Assembly (NCBI RefSeq): GCF_000474945.1 | Contig: NZ_AXDW01000017.1 | Span: 1-64,000 of the forward strand | DNA: 64,000 nt | DNA from: Solimonas soli DSM 21787 | Lineage (GTDB): Bacteria > Pseudomonadota > Gammaproteobacteria > Nevskiales > Nevskiaceae | Direction: 5' to 3' | Shown here: piece by piece, positions 1 to 9,182 of the stretch | How positions within the stretch are numbered: position 1 is the first letter of the stretch | Layout: every line of letters starts with the position of its first letter | Notes under the pieces: generated by a model | Told to the model about the DNA's origin: nothing | Seen by the model: the letters and a program-made list of their open reading frames with translations, nothing else | Databases searched by the model: none | Made by a program: the position numbers and the translations under genes

Positions 1-282
1 CGGTGTTGAGAGCGCGGCGTGCGGTTTCGAGCCCTCTCCTCCCGACGGGAGGAGAGGGTTGGGTGAGGAGGGTGCCGCGGCGCGCGCGGCGGGTTCGGTG
101 CGCGATGCAGGCGCCCACCTCCCCTGGCCCCTCCCCCCGCGAGCGGGCGGAGGGGGATCGAATTGAAAGAGCGGCGCGTTTCTTCGAGCCCTCTCCTCCC
201 ACCGGGAGGAGAGGGTCGGGTGAGGAGGGCGCTGCGGCGCGCGCGGCGGACTCTGCAAGCGCGGCGACGGACGCGTGTGCGA
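1..282. repeat. Intergenic block with two copies of a CCCTCTCC palindromic repeat
   Basis: No gene is supported here. Two direct copies of a 64-bp element lie at 28-91 and 185-248, differing at about five positions. Each begins with an inverted repeat (CCCTCTCCTCC ... GGAGGAGAGGG) followed by GGGTGAGGAGGG and a GC-only tail. Between them, at about 118-156, is a related C-rich/G-rich palindrome (CCCCTCCCCCCGC ... GCGGGCGGAGGGGG). Elements of this look are scattered between genes in Xanthomonadales and Burkholderiales genomes. The block lies just past the end of the RND operon and could form a transcript-ending or stabilising hairpin, but there is no T-tract. Confidence 0.7.
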
Positions 283-1749
283 TTACGGCGCCGGGTCGAT
301 CGTCGTGGGCGGTTGTGCCCCTGCATCGGCCGACCAGCCGCCGCCCAGCGCGCGGATCAGTGCAACGCTGGCGCGCAGGCGGTTGGTGTCGATGGTCACG
401 CTGTCGCGTTGCGTGGCGAGCGCCGAGGCTTGCGCGGTGGTCACGTCGAGGAAGTTCGTCGCGCCTTCGCGATAGCGCGTCATCGCGTAATCGACCGACT
501 TCTGCGCCGACTCGACAGCGAGCGCCTGCTCTTCGGCGGCGGTCTTGTAGCGTGCGAGCAGGGCCAGGTTGTCTTCGACCTGCGCGAAGGCGGCGAGGGC
601 GGTGGCGCGGTAGTCGGCGCCGGCTTCGTCGAGGGCGGCGCGCGCCTGGCGGATCTGTGCTTCGCGCAGGCCGCCGTTGAACAGCGTCAGCGCGAGATTC
701 GGACCGGCGGCCCAGAACAGGTTCGAGGCCTTGAACCAGTCGGTGCGCTCGTAGCTCGCGTAGCCGACGCTGCCGCCGAGGCTGAAGGTCGGGAACCACG
801 CGGCGCGCGCGATGCCGACATTGGCGTTGGCGGCGGCCGTGCGCCGCTCGGCAGCGGCGACGTCCGGGCGGCGCTGCAGAAGGCTTGCCGGCACGTCGGT
901 CGGGATGCTCGGCACGTCGAGCTTGTCGGTGCGCGGCTCGAGCGTGAAAGTCGACGGCGATTCGCCGATCAGCACGGCGATCGCGTGTTCGAGCACGGCG
1001 CGCTGCGCGGCCGTGGTTTCGACCTGCGCCTTCGCCGCCTGCAGCTGCGTGCGCGCGCGGGCGACGTCGAGCCCGGAGGCGACGCCGGCGGTCTGCCGCG
1101 ACTGCGTCAGCTCCAGCGCCTTCTGGTAGGTGATGGCGGTGTCGCGCAGCAGCTGGCCGGCGATGTCGAGGCCGCGCAGCTGCAGATAATCGTCGACCAG
1201 CTGGGCCTGCAGCGAGAGGCGCGCCGATTCGAGATCGGCGCCGGCCGCCGCGAAGTTCGCATTGCCGGCCTTCACGGCATTGCGCACGCGGCCCCAGAGA
1301 TCGAGCTCATAGCTCGCCGACACGCCGAGCGTGTTGTTGCCGTAGTGCTCGGGCAGCGAGCCGCTCGGCGGCTGCAGCTCGGCGCTGCGATCGCGCTCGA
1401 CCTTACCGCCGAGCGAGAAGCTCGGGAACAGCGCTGCCTGCGCCTGGTCGCGATAGGCCTTGGCCTGGTCGTAGCGCGCGAGCGCGGCGGCGAGATTCGG
1501 GCTGTTGCGATTGAGGCCATCGACGAGCGCGTTCAGATCGGCGTCGCCGTACAAGGTCCACCAGCGGCCGCGCGGCAGATGATCGGCCGGCGTGGCGGGT
1601 GTCCAGTCGCCGTCGGCGGCTTCCTTGTAGTGCTCGCCGACCGGCACGGCCGGCACTTCGTACTGCGGCGCGAACGAGCAGGCCGCGAGCGCCGACAGCG
1701 TCAGCGTGCCGAGCAGCGGCCGCAGCGCGATGCGGAAGGGCGCGTGCAT
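283..1749 (-). CDS. RND efflux outer membrane factor lipoprotein (NodT/OprM family)
   Basis: A 488-residue outer membrane channel of the TolC/OprM class, the exit duct of the pump encoded upstream. The chosen ATG at 1749 gives a lipoprotein signal peptide with lipobox LSALAAC, so the mature protein would be N-acylated; an in-frame extension back to 1824 is Arg/Pro-rich and would bury the signal. Two repeated OEP helix-barrel units follow (ADLNALVDGLNRNSPNL-like start of each half), with the family segment GLREAQIRQARAALDEAGADYR in the second half given here only as its position, about residue 380. It starts 4 bp after the adaptor stop, so the two are surely cotranscribed. Confidence 0.93.
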   Translation of the reverse strand: MHAPFRIALRPLLGTLTLSALAACSFAPQYEVPAVPVGEHYKEAADGDWTPATPADHLPRGRWWTLYGDADLNALVDGLNRNSPNLAAALARYDQAKAYRDQAQAALFPSFSLGGKVERDRSAELQPPSGSLPEHYGNNTLGVSASYELDLWGRVRNAVKAGNANFAAAGADLESARLSLQAQLVDDYLQLRGLDIAGQLLRDTAITYQKALELTQSRQTAGVASGLDVARARTQLQAAKAQVETTAAQRAVLEHAIAVLIGESPSTFTLEPRTDKLDVPSIPTDVPASLLQRRPDVAAAERRTAAANANVGIARAAWFPTFSLGGSVGYASYERTDWFKASNLFWAAGPNLALTLFNGGLREAQIRQARAALDEAGADYRATALAAFAQVEDNLALLARYKTAAEEQALAVESAQKSVDYAMTRYREGATNFLDVTTAQASALATQRDSVTIDTNRLRASVALIRALGGGWSADAGAQPPTTIDPAP

Positions 1750-1753
1750 GGTT

Positions 1754-2959
1754 TCAGCTCTTCTTCGGCGCGGGCGCGGCGGCCGGCCCCTCGGCGTGGC
1801 CCGGCGCGGGCTTTTCGGCGACACGCACCGTGTCGCCTTCGAGCAGCGAATCCGGCGGGCTGTCGATGATGCGTGCGCCGGCGTCGAGGCCGGACACTTC
1901 GACGAGCTTGCCGAGATCGCGCGTGATGGTGATCGGCTTCATCGCCACCTTGTCGTCGGCGCCGAGCGTCGCCACGTGCATGCCGCTGGCGTCGAAGATC
2001 AACGCGCTGGCGGGCACGCTGCTGCCCTTGGCGCCGCCGGGCAGGGCGATGCTGACGTCGGCGTAGCCGCCGGCGAGCAGGGCGCCGTCATGGTTGTCGA
2101 CGGCCATCTGCACGAGCGTCGCGCCGGACGTCGCGCTGACCGCGCGCGCCGTGCTCTCGATGCGCGCGTCGAAGCTGCGGCCCGGATACTCCGGCACCGT
2201 CAGCCGCGCGGCCTGGCCGATCTGGATCGACGGCATGTAGACCTGCGGCACCTGCACGTAGACGCGCAGCGTGCGGGTGTCGGCGATGGTGAACAGCGGC
2301 GTGCCGCTGCCGCTCGTGCCGATCAGCGCGCCGACGTCGGTGTTGCGCGCGGTGATCACGCCGTCGAACGGCGCCAGCACGCGCTTGAAGCCCTGCGTCG
2401 CGACCAGGCGTTCGAGATTGGCGCGCGCCGAGGCGGCGGCGGCCTGCTTGGCGGCGGCATCACCGGTCTTCTCGTCGACTTCCTGCTGCGAGACGGCGTC
2501 GCTGCCGAGCATCGACTGCCAGCGCTTGGCGGTGCTCGTCGCGAGTTCGGCGTCGGCTTCGGCCTTGGCGAGATCGGCGCGTGCCTGCGCGAGCTGCTGG
2601 TCGAGATCCGGCGCTTCGATCTCGGCGAGCACCTGGCCGGCCTTCACCGGCGTGCCGATGTCGGCGCTCCAGCTTTTCAGATAGCCGTTGGCGCGCGCGT
2701 AGATCGGCGCCTGCGCGTAGGCCTCGAGGCGGCCCGGCAGCTGCAGGCTCGCCGCCGCGCCGGCCGGCTGCGGCGTGACCACGGTGACGGTCGGGATGGC
2801 GTGCGCGTCCGTCCACTCGCGCAGCTGGCTGGCGCTGCGCGCGCGCGTCGTCAGGCCGATGGCGACGATCGCCGCCAGCACGACGACGGCGACGATGCCG
2901 GCGGTGCGCAGGCCGCGCGGCGCGACGGGCGTCGGTGCGGAGGAGTTAGTGGGCGACAT
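1754..2959 (-). CDS. RND efflux periplasmic adaptor (membrane fusion protein, HlyD/AcrA family)
   Basis: A 401-residue adaptor that links the inner-membrane permease to the outer membrane factor. One N-terminal membrane anchor (about residues 18-38, GIVAVVVLAAIVAIGL) is followed by the lipoyl half-motif (QAPIYARANGYLKSWSADIG), an alpha-hairpin rich in Ala and Gln (about 110-175), the second lipoyl half (FKRVLAPFDGVITARNTDVG) and a beta-barrel domain. The 3' end has a Pro/Ala-rich tail ending in PKKS. It overlaps the permease gene by 14 bp and precedes the outer membrane factor by 4 bp, giving the order permease-adaptor-OMF. Confidence 0.93.
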   Translation of the reverse strand: MSPTNSSAPTPVAPRGLRTAGIVAVVVLAAIVAIGLTTRARSASQLREWTDAHAIPTVTVVTPQPAGAAASLQLPGRLEAYAQAPIYARANGYLKSWSADIGTPVKAGQVLAEIEAPDLDQQLAQARADLAKAEADAELATSTAKRWQSMLGSDAVSQQEVDEKTGDAAAKQAAAASARANLERLVATQGFKRVLAPFDGVITARNTDVGALIGTSGSGTPLFTIADTRTLRVYVQVPQVYMPSIQIGQAARLTVPEYPGRSFDARIESTARAVSATSGATLVQMAVDNHDGALLAGGYADVSIALPGGAKGSSVPASALIFDASGMHVATLGADDKVAMKPITITRDLGKLVEVSGLDAGARIIDSPPDSLLEGDTVRVAEKPAPGHAEGPAAAPAPKKS

Positions 2960-5900
2960 GGGCTTCTCCCGCGGGGGCGGACGGTGAGGGCGTGGCGCGC
3001 CGGTGGCGCGCGTGGACGATGCTGAACACCACCGGCACGAAGATCAGCGTGGCGGCGGTGGCGAAGATCAGGCCGCCGATGACGGCGCGGCCGAGCGGCG
3101 CGTTCTGCTCGCCGCCCTCGCCGAGACCGAGCGCCATCGGCAGCATGCCGATGACCATGGCCAGCGCCGTCATCAGCACCGGACGGAAGCGCACGAAGCC
3201 GGCCTCGAGCGCGGCCTGCGTGGCATCGCCGAGATGGTCGAGGCGCTCGCGCGCGAAGGCGATGACCAGGATCGAGTTGGCGGTCGCCACGCCCATGCAC
3301 ATGATCGCGCCGGTCAGCGCCGGCACCGACAGCGTGGTGTGCGTGGTGAACAGCATCCAGACGATGCCGGCCAGCGCCGCCGGCAGCGCGGTGATGATGA
3401 CGAACGGATCGGCCCAGGACTGGAAGTTGATGACGATCAGGAAATAGATCAGTACCACGGCGCCGAGCAGGCCGAACAGCAGGCCGGAGAAGGCCTGGTT
3501 CATCGTCATCACCTGGCCGCGCAGCGTGGCGGTCGTCGCCTTCGGCGCGTCGTGCGCGCTGTCGGCGATGACCTTCTGCATGTCGGAGGCCACGGCACCG
3601 AGATCGCGGCCCTGCGGCGTCGCGTAGATGTCGACTACCGACATGATGTCGCGGTGCGTGACGACGGCGTCGCTCATGTCGCGCTGGATGGTCGCCATGC
3701 TGCCGAGGATCTGCGTGCCGTCGGCCGTGGCGATCGGCAGCGACTGCAGATCGGAGAGGGAATCGAGCCTGTACTGCGGCACCTGCGCGACGATCGGGTA
3801 GGACACGCCGTTCTGCGGGTTCAGCCAGAAGGTCGGCGACACCTGGCTGGAGCCGACCAGCGAGATCACCATGCTGTTGGTGACATCCCTGGCGGTGGCG
3901 CCGGCCTGTTGCGCGCGCGAGCGGTCCATGGCGATGTTCAACGTCGGATAGCGCTGCGACTGCTGGATGCGCGCGTCGGCGACGCCCGGCACCAGGCGCA
4001 GCTTGCGCAGCAGCGTGCGGGCGTAAGCGAAGTTGGCGTCCTCGTGCGGGCCGCGGATCTGCAGGTCGATCGGCGCCGGCGCGCCGAAGTTGAGGATCTG
4101 GCTGACGATGTCGGCGGGCAGGAAGGAGAACGTCACGCCGGGAAACTGGCGCGGCAGTTCCTCGCGCAGCCGCTGCACATATTCGGCGGTCGGCCGGTGA
4201 TCCGCCTTGAGCGCGATCTGGATGTCGCCGTCCTGCGGGCCGATGGTGCCGGTGTTGTTGTAGGTGTTGTTGATGCCGGAGATCGGCAGGCCGATGTTGT
4301 CGGCGATCGCCGCCAGCTCGTCCGGCGGAATCACCTTGCGGATCGCCTGCTCGATGTGCGCGAAGCGCTGCGAGGTTTCCTCCAGGCGCGTGCCGACCGG
4401 CACGCGCGCGTGGAGCAGGATCGCGCCGGAATCGACCGACGGGAAGAAATTGCGGCCGAGGAAGGGCACCAGCAGCATCGACAGCGCGACGAAGGCCAGG
4501 AAGCCCGGCACGAACACGCGGCGATGATGCAGGGCCAGCGCCAGCAGGCCGTGATAGCCGTGCCGCAGGCCCTCGAAGCGCGCCTCGAAGCTGCGCTGGA
4601 ACCGCACCAGCGGATTGCGCGAGACGGGCTTTTCCTCGTGGCCGTGCGCGCCGCCGTGCGGCTGGAGCAGGTACTTCGCCATGGTCGGCACCAGCGTGCG
4701 CGACAGCAGGAAGGAGCACAGCATCGCGAACATCACCGACATCGCCATCGGCACGAACAGGAAGCCGGCGATGCCTTCGAGGAAGAACATCGGCACGAAG
4801 ACGATGCAGATGCACAGCAGCGACACGAAGGCCGGCGTGACGATCTGCTGGGCGCCGTCGAGAATCGCGGTCTCGACGTCCTTGCCCTGCTCGAGATGCC
4901 AGTTGATGTTCTCGATCGTCACCGTGGCGTCGTCGACGAGAATGCCGACCGCGAGCGCGAGGCCGCCGAGCGTCATGATGTTCAGCGTCTGCCCGGACAG
5001 CGACAGCAAGGTGATCGCGCCGAGCACCGACAGCGGGATCGACACGGCGATGATCACCGTCGAGCGCCAGGAGCCGAGGAACAGCAGCATCATCAGGCTG
5101 GTCAGCGCCGCGGCGATGGCGCCTTCGCGGATCACGCCGCTGACGGCGCCGCGCACGAACAGCGACTGGTCGCCGATCAGGTCCATCTTCAGGCCGTCCG
5201 GCACCAGATCCTTGAGCTCCTCGACGCGCTTGCGGATGCCGTCGACGATGTCGAGCGTCGACACCGCGCCGTTCTTGAACACGGTGATCAGCACCGAGCG
5301 CCCGTCGTTGACGTGCACGATGTTGCTCTGCACGGCATTGCCGTCGTGCACGTAGGCGACGTCGCGGATGTAGACGTTGGTGCCGTTGACCGCCTTGATC
5401 GGCAGATCGTTGAGTTCGTCGAAGCCGAGCGGCGAGTTGTTGAGCTTCACCGTGTAGTCGAAGCTGCCGATCTTCTGCGTGCCGACCGGCAGGATCAGGT
5501 TCTGCGCGGCGAGCGCGTTCGACACGTCCTGCGGCGACAGGCCGCGCGCCTGCAGCTTGGCGTTGTCGATGTCGATCATGATCTGCCGCGACTTGCCGCC
5601 GAACGGGAACGGCACCGCGGCGCCCGGCACGGTGACGAGCTGCGTGCGGATCGTGTTGAGGGCGAGGTCGCCGAGGTTCTGCTCGGAGAAGCCGGTGCCC
5701 GACAGCGCCAGCTGGATGATCGGCACCGTCGAGGCGTTGTAGTTGAGGATCAGCGGCGGCGTGGTGCCGGCCGGCAGCTGCTTGAGCAGGGTCTGCGCGA
5801 TGGCCGTGACCTGCGCGTTGGCGGTCTGGATGTTGACGTTCGGCTGGAAGAAGACCTTGACGATGCCGAAGCCGACCAGCGAATTCGACTCGATGTGCTC

Positions 5901-6137
5901 GATGTCGTTGACGGTGGTCGTCAGCACGCGCTCGAACTGCGTGGTCATGCGCCCGGCCATCTGGTCCGGCGGCAGGCCGCTGTACTGCCAGACCACGGCG
6001 ATCACCGGAATGCGGATGTCGGGGAAGATGTCGGTCGGCGTGCGCAGGTAGGACAGCGGCCCGACGATCAGGATCAGCAGCGCCAGCACGACGAAGGTGT
6101 ATGGGCGCGACAGCGCGATTCTGACCAGAGCCTGCAT
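2946..6137 (-). CDS. RND efflux permease (AcrB/MdtB superfamily, HAE-type)
   Basis: A 1063-residue proton-driven inner-membrane pump subunit. It has the family layout of 12 membrane segments and two large periplasmic loops: TM1 at residues 12-30, TM2 from about 337, and the proton-relay segment VGILVDDATVTIENI at 397-411 with the Asp pair D402-D403. The sequence RVPVGTRLEETSQRFAHIE near residue 565 opens the second loop. The C-terminus ends in a short polar tail (GEAHVAH). Family knowledge suggests export of hydrophobic drugs or solvents; the true substrate cannot be read from sequence. The first gene of a three-gene operon, it lies 102 bp downstream of the two-component genes on the same strand. 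Confidence 0.95.
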   Translation of the reverse strand: MQALVRIALSRPYTFVVLALLILIVGPLSYLRTPTDIFPDIRIPVIAVVWQYSGLPPDQMAGRMTTQFERVLTTTVNDIEHIESNSLVGFGIVKVFFQPNVNIQTANAQVTAIAQTLLKQLPAGTTPPLILNYNASTVPIIQLALSGTGFSEQNLGDLALNTIRTQLVTVPGAAVPFPFGGKSRQIMIDIDNAKLQARGLSPQDVSNALAAQNLILPVGTQKIGSFDYTVKLNNSPLGFDELNDLPIKAVNGTNVYIRDVAYVHDGNAVQSNIVHVNDGRSVLITVFKNGAVSTLDIVDGIRKRVEELKDLVPDGLKMDLIGDQSLFVRGAVSGVIREGAIAAALTSLMMLLFLGSWRSTVIIAVSIPLSVLGAITLLSLSGQTLNIMTLGGLALAVGILVDDATVTIENINWHLEQGKDVETAILDGAQQIVTPAFVSLLCICIVFVPMFFLEGIAGFLFVPMAMSVMFAMLCSFLLSRTLVPTMAKYLLQPHGGAHGHEEKPVSRNPLVRFQRSFEARFEGLRHGYHGLLALALHHRRVFVPGFLAFVALSMLLVPFLGRNFFPSVDSGAILLHARVPVGTRLEETSQRFAHIEQAIRKVIPPDELAAIADNIGLPISGINNTYNNTGTIGPQDGDIQIALKADHRPTAEYVQRLREELPRQFPGVTFSFLPADIVSQILNFGAPAPIDLQIRGPHEDANFAYARTLLRKLRLVPGVADARIQQSQRYPTLNIAMDRSRAQQAGATARDVTNSMVISLVGSSQVSPTFWLNPQNGVSYPIVAQVPQYRLDSLSDLQSLPIATADGTQILGSMATIQRDMSDAVVTHRDIMSVVDIYATPQGRDLGAVASDMQKVIADSAHDAPKATTATLRGQVMTMNQAFSGLLFGLLGAVVLIYFLIVINFQSWADPFVIITALPAALAGIVWMLFTTHTTLSVPALTGAIMCMGVATANSILVIAFARERLDHLGDATQAALEAGFVRFRPVLMTALAMVIGMLPMALGLGEGGEQNAPLGRAVIGGLIFATAATLIFVPVVFSIVHARHRRATPSPSAPAGEAHVAH

Positions 6138-6204
6138 GAGCCGATCCTGCGAGAGCGGGAGGGCGCGCAGTATGGACAGCGGTGCTTAGCGAGCGGCTGT
6201 CGGA

Positions 6205-6224
6205 TTCATGAAAAAAACTTCATG
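6205..6224 (-). promoter_or_regulatory. Direct/inverted repeat TTCATG in front of the RND operon
   Basis: TTCATG occurs at 6205-6210 and 6219-6224, separated by an A-tract. Because TTCATGAA is itself palindromic, the element is both a direct repeat (14-bp period) and an inverted repeat. It is in the 102-bp gap between the response-regulator gene and the RND permease start. OmpR-type regulators bind tandem repeats, so this is a candidate site for either neighbouring regulator. The assignment is inferred from position only. Confidence 0.4.
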
Positions 6225-6239
6225 TCCGCCACAAGGGCT

Positions 6240-6917
6240 TCAGCGCAGCGAAACCGGGCCCTGCAGCCGGTAGCCGAAACCGCGCAGCGTCTGCAGCGCG
6301 TTCGGCGCGCCGAGCGTCGCCAGCTTGCGGCGCAGGCGTGAAACATACAACTCGATGCGCTCCGGCCGTGGCTCGCTTTCCTCGCACCACAGATGCTGCC
6401 ACAGCACGTCGCGACTCACCGCATTGTCGGCGGCGCGGCCGAGCAGGAACAGCAGGGCATGCTCGCGCGGCGGCAAGGTCAGTTCGCGGTCGCCGTAGCT
6501 GGCGATGCGCGCGCGCAGGCCGATGGTCAGGCGCGAGGAGCGCGCCCGCGGGCAATGATGGCCGGCGCCGATCACGGCGCGCCGCAGCAGCGCCTGGATG
6601 CGCGCCTCGAGTTCGATCAACGCCAGCGGTCGCCGCAGGCAGGCATCGGCGCCGGCGCGCAGCACGGCCGCGGCCGGTGTCGGACTGTGCTCGCCGCCGA
6701 TCACCAGCAGCACCGCGTGCGCCGGGCGCAGCGCGGTCCAGCGCCGGATGCGCGCCGGGTCCGGCACGGCGAGATCGCAGACGATGACCTGGTGGCGGCT
6801 CTCGGCGATCGCCCAGTCGGCCTCGCCGGGCTGCAGCGTGTGCACGGCGTGGCCGGCCTGGCGCAGCGCCTGACGCAGACGCGCGTCGACCGGGTCGGCG
6901 ATGTAGAGGGTGCGCAT
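6240..6917 (-). CDS. OmpR-type response regulator with a degenerate receiver domain
   Basis: A 225-residue receiver plus winged-helix protein. The ATG at 6917 shares one base with the kinase stop (TGATG), which fixes the start. The receiver keeps a candidate phospho-acceptor Asp (D48 in VIVCDLAVPD), but the acidic pair near the N-terminus is reduced to IADPVD and the invariant Lys before Pro is Arg (CLRRP, R96). The C-terminal domain looks intact: LTLPPREHALLFLL, then the recognition region PERIELYVSRLRRKL and the wing YRLQGPVSL. It is the third gene of a regulator-kinase-regulator operon, just upstream of the RND pump. It may act without classical phosphorylation; that is inference. Confidence 0.87.
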   Translation of the reverse strand: MRTLYIADPVDARLRQALRQAGHAVHTLQPGEADWAIAESRHQVIVCDLAVPDPARIRRWTALRPAHAVLLVIGGEHSPTPAAAVLRAGADACLRRPLALIELEARIQALLRRAVIGAGHHCPRARSSRLTIGLRARIASYGDRELTLPPREHALLFLLGRAADNAVSRDVLWQHLWCEESEPRPERIELYVSRLRRKLATLGAPNALQTLRGFGYRLQGPVSLR

Positions 6918-8380
6918 CAGCGTGTTCCGGCGCCGATCGCCAGGTCCTGCGGCACGCAGAACAGCGAAACGCGCGTGCCGCCGCCTTCGCCTTCGCTGAT
7001 CTCGAGACGGAAGCCGTGCAGGCGCACGATCGCCGAGACGATGCTGAGGCCGAGCCCGAAGCCCGGCGCCTGCCGCGTGCCGTCGCTGCGGTAGAAGCGC
7101 TGCAGCACGGCGTCGCGCTCGCCGGCCGGGATGCCGGGCCCGGTGTCGACCACGCAGATCTTGGCGCCGCTCTCGTGCGCCTTCAGGCGCAGGCGCACGG
7201 TGCCGCCGCCGGGCGTGAACTTGATGGCGTTGCTGACCAGGTTGCTGATCGCCTCGAACAGCAGCTCGCGATCGGCCGCGATCCGCGGCGCCGATTCGAG
7301 CGCGAGCCGGATCTGCACGCTCTTGTCCTCGGCGAGCGGCGCGTAGAGGTCGTGGATGTCGCGCAGCAGGGCGCCGAGATCGATCTCGGCGAAGCCGGCG
7401 CGGCGCCGCAGGTCTTCCATCTCCGAGATGCGCAGCAGCGCCGAGAAGCGCTGCAGCAGGGCATTGACGTCGCCGATGCAGTGCTCGATCAGGGCGCCGC
7501 GTTCGTCGTCGCCGCCGGTCTGCTGCTGCAGGCGGTGCAGCTGCGCGCGCAGGCGCGTCAGCGGCGTGCGCAGGTCGTGCGCAATGTTGTCGCACACGCC
7601 CTTGACTTCGACCATCAGGCGTTCGAGCTCGGCGAGCATGGTGTTGACGATGCTCGCCAGCAGATCGAGTTCGTCGCGGCGCCGGCTGACCGGCAGGCGA
7701 CGGTCGAGATTGCCGCGCATGATCGGCTGCACGGCGGCTTCGATCGCGCGCACGCGGCGCAGCGGGCCGCGGCTGAGCAGGTAACCGCCGATCAGGCCGG
7801 GAATCAGGGTCAGCGACAGCGCCCACAGCAGGCTCTGGCGCAGGATCACGCCGACCTGATCGAGGACGCGCGTGCTGCGCGCCAGCACCATCACCTCGCC
7901 GCCGTCCAGGCGCAGCGCCAGCGCGCGCACGGCGGCGTGGCGGCTGTCGCGGCGATCGCTGCGCTCGATCCCGTCGCGCAGCAGGCGCACGCGGCCGTCG
8001 ACCGGCAGGCCGCCGGGCAGCTGCGTGATGTTGCCGCTGCGGTAGCGGCCGTCCGGCGCGAACAGGCCGTAGGCCATCACGCCCTGCAGGTCGACCTGGC
8101 TTGCCGCGGCCATCGCATCCGGCAGCCGCGCGCGCTCGATCGAACTCAGATAGTGCGCGCGCTGCTCGAGAATCTCGTCGACCACGGTCGACAGGTAGCT
8201 GCGCGTCTCCCAATGCACGACGCCGATCAGCACCGTGCTCCACAGCACGAACAGCGCGCCGTAGATCAGCAGCAGGCGCGTCGAGGACGAGCGCCATGAC
8301 GCGCGCGGCGCGGCCGCGGCATCGGCGGCGCGCGTCTCCGGGCGTGCCGTCGCGCGCAGGTCGCTGTCGAACGGCGACAT
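6917..8380 (-). CDS. Sensor histidine kinase (HAMP-containing, OmpR-partner class)
   Basis: A 487-residue membrane kinase. TM1 is at about residues 36-56 and TM2 at about 182-203, flanking a periplasmic sensor of roughly 125 residues. A HAMP linker follows (GPLRRVRAIEAAVQPIMRG), then the dimerisation/phospho-acceptor box NIAHDLRTPL with H268. The ATP-binding boxes are N (NLVSNAIKFTPGG), G1 (VVDTGPGIP), F (LQRFYRSD) and G2 (GFGLGLSIV). All catalytic residues are present. It starts 3 bp after the stop of the first response regulator and ends overlapping the start of the second, so one kinase serves an operon with two regulators. The RND pump downstream is the probable target. Confidence 0.94.
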   Translation of the reverse strand: MSPFDSDLRATARPETRAADAAAAPRASWRSSSTRLLLIYGALFVLWSTVLIGVVHWETRSYLSTVVDEILEQRAHYLSSIERARLPDAMAAASQVDLQGVMAYGLFAPDGRYRSGNITQLPGGLPVDGRVRLLRDGIERSDRRDSRHAAVRALALRLDGGEVMVLARSTRVLDQVGVILRQSLLWALSLTLIPGLIGGYLLSRGPLRRVRAIEAAVQPIMRGNLDRRLPVSRRRDELDLLASIVNTMLAELERLMVEVKGVCDNIAHDLRTPLTRLRAQLHRLQQQTGGDDERGALIEHCIGDVNALLQRFSALLRISEMEDLRRRAGFAEIDLGALLRDIHDLYAPLAEDKSVQIRLALESAPRIAADRELLFEAISNLVSNAIKFTPGGGTVRLRLKAHESGAKICVVDTGPGIPAGERDAVLQRFYRSDGTRQAPGFGLGLSIVSAIVRLHGFRLEISEGEGGGTRVSLFCVPQDLAIGAGTR

Positions 8381-8383
8381 GAT

Positions 8384-9064
8384 TCAGCCCGCCTCGGCGA
8401 TCATGTAGCCGGAGCCGCGCACCGTGCGGATCAGCGGCGGCAGGCCGGCGCGGTCCACCTTCTTGCGCAGGCGGCCGATGTGCACGTCGATCAGGTTGGT
8501 GCCCGGGTCGAAATGGAAGCCCCACACGGTCTCGAAGATCATCATGCGCGTCAGCACCTGGCCGGCGTTGCGCATCATGAATTCGAGCAGGCGGAACTCG
8601 GTCGGCAGCAGTTCCAGCTCGACGCCGTCGCGGCGCGCGGTGCGCGTCATCAGGTTCAGTTCGAGATCGCCGACGCGCAGTTCGGTGGCCGGCGCGGCGC
8701 TGCGGCTGCGCCGCATCAGCACCTCGACGCGCGCCGCCATCTCGTCGGGCGTGAACGGCTTGGTCATGTAGTCGTCGCCGCCGGCGCGCAGGCCGCGCAC
8801 GCGCTCGTCGACGTCGGACAGCGCGCTGAGCATCAGCACCGGCGTCTCGACGCCGACCTGGCGCATGGTGGTGACGATGGCGAGGCCGTCGAGGCCGGGC
8901 AGCATGCGGTCGAGCGTGATGGCGTCGTACTGATGGCTGACCGCCTTGACCAGGCCCTCGCGGCCGTTGTCGATCCACTCGACCTCGATGCCGTGCACGG
9001 CGAGCTCGGCCATGATCTCTCGTGCCGTGACCTCGTCGTCTTCGATCGTCAGAACTCTGGGCAT
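8384..9064 (-). CDS. OmpR-family response regulator (canonical receiver)
   Basis: A 226-residue DNA-binding regulator. The receiver has the acidic pair E8-D9-D10 (LTIEDDE), phospho-acceptor D52 (ITLDRMLPGLDG) and K102 (YMTKPF). A winged-helix output domain follows: ELELLPTEFRLLEFMM, the recognition helix NLIDVHIGRLRKKVD, and the wing IRTVRGSGYMI. It is the first gene of the regulator-kinase-regulator operon and probably responds to the kinase encoded 3 bp downstream. It is divergent from the Gcr-like gene across a 118-bp gap that should hold the operon promoter. Confidence 0.95.
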   Translation of the reverse strand: MPRVLTIEDDEVTAREIMAELAVHGIEVEWIDNGREGLVKAVSHQYDAITLDRMLPGLDGLAIVTTMRQVGVETPVLMLSALSDVDERVRGLRAGGDDYMTKPFTPDEMAARVEVLMRRSRSAAPATELRVGDLELNLMTRTARRDGVELELLPTEFRLLEFMMRNAGQVLTRMMIFETVWGFHFDPGTNLIDVHIGRLRKKVDRAGLPPLIRTVRGSGYMIAEAG

Positions 9065-9182
9065 AGCGTCAGTCGTCAGCGGAACCGCCGAATCGGCGAG
9101 ACCTTACTCCATGCGCCAGCGGTTCCCCAAGTGGCGGTCAGGCGATTCCGGCGCCCGGCGTTCTGTGCCAGCCTTGCCGGAC

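Noticed and set aside
3003-6341. A plus-strand open frame of more than 1100 codons
   Set aside because: It is the antisense shadow of the RND permease gene. Its protein is an Arg/His/Asp-rich composition typical of antisense frames in high-GC DNA and has no domain; the minus-strand frame has clear RND motifs. Many other long antisense frames in the window were dropped for the same reason.
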